Origin: JANOSH01 sp031415695
GTDB lineage: Bacteria > Actinomycetota > Acidimicrobiia > Acidimicrobiales > Ilumatobacteraceae
Direction of reading: 5' to 3'
Length of the DNA stretch: 64,000 nucleotides
Assembly (NCBI GenBank): GCA_031415695.1
Contig: JANOSH010000068.1
Coordinates: 1 to 64,000, forward strand
The notes below the pieces were generated by a model, which was not told the origin of the DNA, ran no database searches, and saw only the letters and a list, made by a program, of their open reading frames with translations. Shown here piece after piece: positions 60,124-64,000 of the stretch. Made by a program: the position numbers and the translations under genes. Position 1 is the first letter of the stretch. Each line of letters opens with the position of its first letter.

Positions 60124-61377
60124 TTAGCTCGCGCTGATGCGGATGAGCGACGGTTCGCCGAGCACGTAGATGTCGCGATTGCTGCCCGGGATGACGCCGG
60201 ATACCTGCTCGCCCGCGTGCAGGCCAACTCGCCCGTATTCCAATCCGGTCATCAGGTCGAGCACCACGACGGCGCTCTCCACAAGAGGGACCACGTCGAC
60301 AACGACAAGTTCGCGCGTATCAAGCAGAACCAGTGGTTGAATCACGTTGCGTAAGCCGACTTGCCACAGGATTTCAGTGGGATCGCCGGGAACAACCGTC
60401 CACGCCGTGATCCCACCGTTGGCGCTGTCAAAACCGATTGCGATGGCCGGGTGAGCGACCACGGTTGGTGCCGCCGCCGCGAATCCGCCGCTAAAGCCAA
60501 TCGCTTCAAGTAACCATCGTTCCTTTGCGTCTCGAACATCGACGCGTTGCAAACGCTCGGTGCCTACCTCATCGGGCGAAACCCGCACCAGGTCGTCGTC
60601 GAACTCGTCGTTCGCCGCATTTCCGAAGAACCATAATCCGCCGTGGGCCACGCAGGCCGCGCCCGGGCTGGTCGTTACCTCGATGGGTCGGCGGTAGCGA
60701 TGATTCCAGTTTTTGTCACGAGACAGTGCTCCGCGGCGGTACGCGTAGCGGAACCAGCGGCCCGAGCCGGGCACGTACACAAGGTCGACCGAGCCGTCGA
60801 CATCTCGCGTGATCTTTCCGGACGGCTGTTCGGGGAGTGCCGTCCCCGACACTTCGGAGAGCTCCTCGGGCTCTACGACCATCAGCCGTCCGCCGGTGCC
60901 GTCAGGGTGTTGAACGATGAGCATTCCATCGCTCATGATCGTCAGGCCATTGGTACCTTCGGGCACCTGCGTAGCGGCACGTTCCTCCAGATCAGGCGAC
61001 AAACGTCGCAGCCAGCCGTGAGCAAGCACGATGACATCACCAGTGACGTGAACGGCCAAGGCCCCAGCGACCGATGGTGCTGCTCGCGGCCAGCTGCTTG
61101 ATCGAACCACGTTGAGCGAGATGGGGTCAAGCTCGTCGATCTGCCACGTTGGGTCGTCCCCGATGCTGTCCGACATGCAGTACAGACGGTCGCCTCGCCA
61201 CACCGCTTGTACGAATCGGCGATGGTGCGTCGCCCGCTGCACCGTCAGCACATCACCTGGCCACAACCCGATTCCGGCACCGGTCACGCAGTTGTGCCGT
61301 CGAGGCGACACACCGTCGCATGACACCAAGCTGTCGGCGAAATAGCCCGAATACTCATTCGCTCCTGCTCGACTCAC
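60124..61377 (-). CDS. Beta-propeller-like protein, function unknown
   Basis: About 417 aa from a GTG at 61377; the frame continues to 61446 but that part lies in repeat DNA. The whole protein shows a repeating pattern of short hydrophobic strands with WRGDRLYCMSD, GDVIVLAHGWLRRL, GLTIMSDGMLIVQ, GGLWFFGNA, ELVVVDVVPL and SNRDIYVLGEP, typical of a beta-propeller. No signal peptide or catalytic motif is recognised. Related propellers bind ligands or proteins. It is transcribed leftward after the membrane-anchored gene. Confidence 0.6.
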   Translation of the reverse strand: MSRAGANEYSGYFADSLVSCDGVSPRRHNCVTGAGIGLWPGDVLTVQRATHHRRFVQAVWRGDRLYCMSDSIGDDPTWQIDELDPISLNVVRSSSWPRAAPSVAGALAVHVTGDVIVLAHGWLRRLSPDLEERAATQVPEGTNGLTIMSDGMLIVQHPDGTGGRLMVVEPEELSEVSGTALPEQPSGKITRDVDGSVDLVYVPGSGRWFRYAYRRGALSRDKNWNHRYRRPIEVTTSPGAACVAHGGLWFFGNAANDEFDDDLVRVSPDEVGTERLQRVDVRDAKERWLLEAIGFSGGFAAAAPTVVAHPAIAIGFDSANGGITAWTVVPGDPTEILWQVGLRNVIQPLVLLDTRELVVVDVVPLVESAVVVLDLMTGLEYGRVGLHAGEQVSGVIPGSNRDIYVLGEPSLIRISAS

Positions 61378-61418
61378 GATTGGTGAGACTACGCCGAAAC
61401 CAGCCGTAGCCAAGGGCG

Positions 61419-61463
61419 GAGCGCTAAAGCGACTGGTAAGGAGCAAGCGACGCCGAAGGCAGG
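61419..61463 (+). repeat. Dispersed 45-bp intergenic repeat, copy A
   Basis: This 45-nt segment matches the minus strand of 22350-22394 at 38 of 45 positions, gap-free, including GGAGCAAGCGA and GCCGAAGG; a partial match lies at 2268-2289. It stands in the gap between two leftward genes. No flanking target duplication was recognised. Confidence 0.6.
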
Positions 61464-61470
61464 CGAGCGT

Positions 61471-62391
61471 CTATTGGGACTTGAGGCTTCTACCGTCGAC
61501 AATGGTCGACTCGAGCGGCACCACAATTGTTTGGAGCTGGTTGAGCTCCCGATACACCCGATCAATCGTCACAACCGTTCCATCGGCACGTGTGCCCCTG
61601 ACAACGGCACGCCGCAGCGTTGTCGATCCGTCGATCCAATACTCGACAGAAATGTCAGATAGTCCCGCACACAGAAAGCTCAGCGCACGAGCGGGGGCAA
61701 CGGGCCGCAGCGGACTGACAGGACGGTCACCGTCGGCAGGAAGGACACATTCAGCCTCGGTGCCTCCTGCCGCGGCTAGGGCCGCTCGGGCATCGAGCTT
61801 TCCCGAGTAGTGCCGAAGCGACGACCCGTCGGCCGTTTCCAAGCCACCGTCGACCAGCAACGATACGCCACCGGAATGAAATTCCTCGACGCCCAGCGAG
61901 TTGTACAAACCGGTGGGATCAAGGCCCGCTTCGCCGGTACTGACTCCCTTCATGAGGTCGAAACGAGCTCGCTGACCCGGCAAGCCGCCATGGAGTTCGG
62001 CAGCAAGGAAGAGTTTCGACCCAACAACGGTGGCCTCGTGAGTGTCGGTGCCGACTTTCGACCGCACGACCACCGATTTGGTCGTTGTGTCGAATCGCAC
62101 GTCCTGGATTGACACCGGTGATGGATTGCCCTCGACGGTCACAATTTCGATGACATGTCCCGACGCAACGGCTCTCGTGTTTCGCGTGGCCGCAATAAGA
62201 GTTGGTAACGGGTCACCTGCTGGGGGTAGTGCCGGCAACGACGCCTTGGTGTCGCTCGACGTCTGGGCCGAGCCTGCACGCCGAGAAAGAAGGCCCCGAA
62301 CCGTGGTGACCTGCACGCCAATGACCAACGCAGCGATGATGATGAGCGCTGACTTGGAAAACGACAACTCCGACCGACTGGACAATGACAA
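61471..62391 (-). CDS. Membrane-anchored exported protein, function unknown
   Basis: A 304-306-aa protein starting at a TTG (62391, or 62385 which has better spacing from GGAGG). One N-terminal membrane segment (ALIIIAALVIGVQVTTV, residues ~15-31) anchors a long extracytoplasmic domain with beta-rich pattern: VVVRSKVGTDTHEATVVGSKLFL, GVEEFHSGGVSLLVDGG, SDISVEYWIDGSTTLRRAVVRGTRADG. This recalls LppX/LprG-like or MucB/RseB-like folds, but no family can be named with confidence. Confidence 0.6.
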   Translation of the reverse strand: MSLSSRSELSFSKSALIIIAALVIGVQVTTVRGLLSRRAGSAQTSSDTKASLPALPPAGDPLPTLIAATRNTRAVASGHVIEIVTVEGNPSPVSIQDVRFDTTTKSVVVRSKVGTDTHEATVVGSKLFLAAELHGGLPGQRARFDLMKGVSTGEAGLDPTGLYNSLGVEEFHSGGVSLLVDGGLETADGSSLRHYSGKLDARAALAAAGGTEAECVLPADGDRPVSPLRPVAPARALSFLCAGLSDISVEYWIDGSTTLRRAVVRGTRADGTVVTIDRVYRELNQLQTIVVPLESTIVDGRSLKSQ

Positions 62392-62446
62392 GCCTCCGAA
62401 TGCTTATCGGCGGTTCCGGAGGCCAAATCAAGCCGGGAACGAACAA

Positions 62447-63643
62447 TCAGTCGAGCGCGCTGCCTACTACTGACACGAAGCTCACACAAGCACCCGGTGA
62501 CCCACCGAGATTGTGGGTGAGCGCCTTGTTTTTACCGAGGGCAATAGAGGCAATCTGTCGGGCACCTGCTTCTTCGCGTAGCTGCAACCAGCATTCAAAC
62601 AGCATTCGCAATCCCGAAGCGCCGATAGGGTGCCCGAACGACTTGAGCCCGCCGTCGGGGTTGACCGGAAGTTCGCCATCGAGGTCGAATACACCGGCCA
62701 AAACATCTTTCCAACCGGTACCACGCTCGGAGAATCCAAGGTCTTCCATCAAGACCAACTCGGTTGGGGTGAAGCAGTCGTGCACCTCGGCCATAGCCAG
62801 TTCGCGACGCGGATCGGTAATACCAGCTTGCCGATACGCGTCTTCGGCGGAGGCAACAACCTCGGTGAACGTGGTGTAGTCGTAGCTTGGGTCCATAGGA
62901 CCGGAGGCTGGACCGGCAACGAACGATAGAGCCTTGACGAAGATCGGCTTGTCGGTGTACTTGTACGCATCTTGCGCCCGAACGATGATGGCTGCTGCCG
63001 ACCCGTCGCTAACGCCAGAGCAGTCGAAAATACCGAGCGGGCCGGCAATCAACGGACTGCACGCAATGGTTTCCTTTGGCACTTCTTTTCGGAACTGCGC
63101 CCGTGAGTTCAGTGCGCCGTTGCGATGGTTTTTCCAGGCAATACGAGTCAATACGTCCTTCAACTCGGCGTCGGGCACCCCGTACTTGTTCGCGTACGAC
63201 GGGGCGAGAAACGAAAACGATGCCGGCGCAGTGACTGTCAGCGACGTACCGTCGTTGGCAGGGCTAGCCACAACAAGACCCGAGAACCCGGAGTCCTTCA
63301 GTTTCTCGACACCAATGGCCATGGCCACGTCATAGGCGCCGCAGGCAACGGCATAGCACGCGTTTCGGAACGCCTCGGAGCCCGTGGCGCAGAAGTTCTC
63401 GACGTGGGTAACCGGCTTGTTTTGTATCTTGAGCGGGCGGCTCAAGGTAAGCCCCGAGAGCCCCGAGCCCATCGTGCCCAGCCAGAATGCATCGACTGTG
63501 GGTAGATCTATCCCAGCCGACGCGAGCGCAGCCGACGACGCCTCGATGAGCATGTCGTCGGCGCTCTTGTCCCAATGCTCGCCAAAGTTGGTGCAGCCCA
63601 TCCCAACAATGGCTACCTGGTCGCGGATTCCTCGTGATGCCAT
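62447..63643 (-). CDS. Acetyl-CoA acetyltransferase, SCP2/SCPx-type thiolase
   Basis: A 398-aa thiolase-fold protein: IVGMGCTNFGEHWDKSADD, the nucleophile Cys in VENFCATGSEAFRNACYAVACGAYDVAMAIGVEKL, CSGVSDGSAAAIIVRAQDA, MAEVHDCFTPTELVLMEDLGF, and GGLKSFGHPIGASGLRMLFE (the GHPxGA site). These are typical of the SCP2-thiolase group used in sterol or fatty-acid side-chain breakdown. It is followed, in the usual pattern, by a partner OB-fold (DUF35) protein encoded 2 nt upstream on the same strand. Confidence 0.92.
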   Translation of the reverse strand: MASRGIRDQVAIVGMGCTNFGEHWDKSADDMLIEASSAALASAGIDLPTVDAFWLGTMGSGLSGLTLSRPLKIQNKPVTHVENFCATGSEAFRNACYAVACGAYDVAMAIGVEKLKDSGFSGLVVASPANDGTSLTVTAPASFSFLAPSYANKYGVPDAELKDVLTRIAWKNHRNGALNSRAQFRKEVPKETIACSPLIAGPLGIFDCSGVSDGSAAAIIVRAQDAYKYTDKPIFVKALSFVAGPASGPMDPSYDYTTFTEVVASAEDAYRQAGITDPRRELAMAEVHDCFTPTELVLMEDLGFSERGTGWKDVLAGVFDLDGELPVNPDGGLKSFGHPIGASGLRMLFECWLQLREEAGARQIASIALGKNKALTHNLGGSPGACVSFVSVVGSALD

Positions 63644-63645
63644 GT

Positions 63646-64000
63646 TCAGTTTCCTCTCGTGGGTCGAGCTTTCCAGAAGTAATTGTGCACGCCGTCTTGT
63701 GTGTAGAGACGGCGGAACGTCATTTCGACTCGGTCACCAATTCGCACCGCTGTCGGGTCTACGTCGGTGAGTTCGCACTGCAGACGGCCGCCCCCGTCGA
63801 AATCGAGCACGACGGCAACAACCGGCGGAGACATCGAGTACGCCAGGCGGTCGACAGTAAATGTTGCAATGGTGGCCTGTACGTCGGCCATACGCACAGG
63901 TTCCATGTGGTCGATTTCGCCTGAACCCATGCTCACTCGGCTGGGTGGCATATGCAGGAACCCGCCTTCGTCACGGCTGCCGTAGAAGCCGTACTTCCAG
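63646..64000 (-). CDS. OB-fold (DUF35-type) thiolase partner, 5' end outside window
   Basis: The frame is open to the right edge (WKYGFYGSRDEGGFLHMPPSRV... then VRMADVQATIATFTVDRLAYSMSPPVVAVVLDFDGGGRLQCELTDVD, RIGDRVEMTFRRLY). The C-terminal part has the OB-fold of DUF35 proteins, which pair with SCP2-type thiolases. The visible part lacks the usual zinc-ribbon cysteines, which may lie beyond the edge. The true start is outside the window; the ATG at 63951 is internal. Two nt separate it from the thiolase gene. Confidence 0.8.
   Translation of the reverse strand, partial: WKYGFYGSRDEGGFLHMPPSRVSMGSGEIDHMEPVRMADVQATIATFTVDRLAYSMSPPVVAVVLDFDGGGRLQCELTDVDPTAVRIGDRVEMTFRRLYTQDGVHNYFWKARPTRGN

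Overview
The window reads as chromosomal DNA of a high-GC actinobacterium, probably from the Acidimicrobiia (Ilumatobacter-like). This is inferred from a DUF222/13E12 gene, an F420-type PPOX oxidoreductase, TldD/TldE, a Tat-exported DUF1501 protein with three C-terminal 'LLDTR...VVGY' repeats next to a DUF1800 gene, and general codon use. No phage, integrase or IS transposase was seen. The interval is mostly housekeeping and accessory metabolism packed into short operons with 4-nt GTGA/ATGA overlaps.

Main result: two genes are each interrupted by one in-frame UGA and are best read as selenocysteine-coding. (1) 5086-4556 (minus) encodes a UGSC-family (seleno)protein; the UGA is followed at once by Gly-Ser-Cys, which rebuilds the family's U-G-S-C motif. 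It overlaps by 4 nt a conserved 358-aa partner gene. (2) 31312-30158 (minus) encodes a GrdB/PrdB-like (glycine/sarcosine/betaine/proline reductase B) selenoprotein with U-P-L-C. It leads an operon with an AtsD-like sulfatase and a proline-racemase-family enzyme. Between them, at 20308-17025, lies a PhnDCE-like ABC transporter whose binding protein most resembles the family named 'putative selenate ABC transporter substrate-binding protein'. No selA, selB, selC or selD is present, so the Sec machinery must lie elsewhere.

Layout. 1-1100: left-edge DUF222 fragment and a doubtful small ORF. 1169-6060: metallophosphoesterase, NlpC/P60 hydrolase, UGSC operon, membrane protein. 6081-10458: RelE/Phd module and hrpA. 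10553-14917: 1454-aa repeat-rich surface protein with an LPGTG sorting signal. 15065-21189: PPOX enzyme, broken beta-propeller gene, FAD oxidoreductase plus ABC transporter operon, divergent EctD/PhyH-like dioxygenase. 21186-26860: nitrobindin-like protein, pterin dehydratase-VOC fusion, esterase, dehydrogenase, BBOX1-like dioxygenase, SDR. 26850-31312: selenoprotein B/sulfatase/racemase operon. 31498-40517: complete sulfate assimilation in two convergent operons (tauE-like, cysD, cysNC; and cysH, siroheme genes, sulfite reductase, DUF4202, SDR). 40650: tRNA-Ala(CGC). 41396-44198: moaC-moaA-moeA. 44199-49730: galU, a cysteine-less FmdB-like protein, PHP phosphoesterase, YefM/YoeB with a symmetric operator, a ppc remnant, an RmlD-like SDR. 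49748-57926: tldDE, membrane proteins, PAP2 enzyme, DUF1501/DUF1800 pair. 58080-64000: dxs, a propeller-like protein, a membrane-anchored protein, SCP2-type thiolase and an OB-fold partner cut by the right edge.

The chemistry leans to sulfur and selenium: sulfate activation and reduction, a sulfatase, a putative selenium-oxyanion importer and two selenoproteins. A 45-bp dispersed repeat occurs in two intergenic gaps, with a partial third copy.
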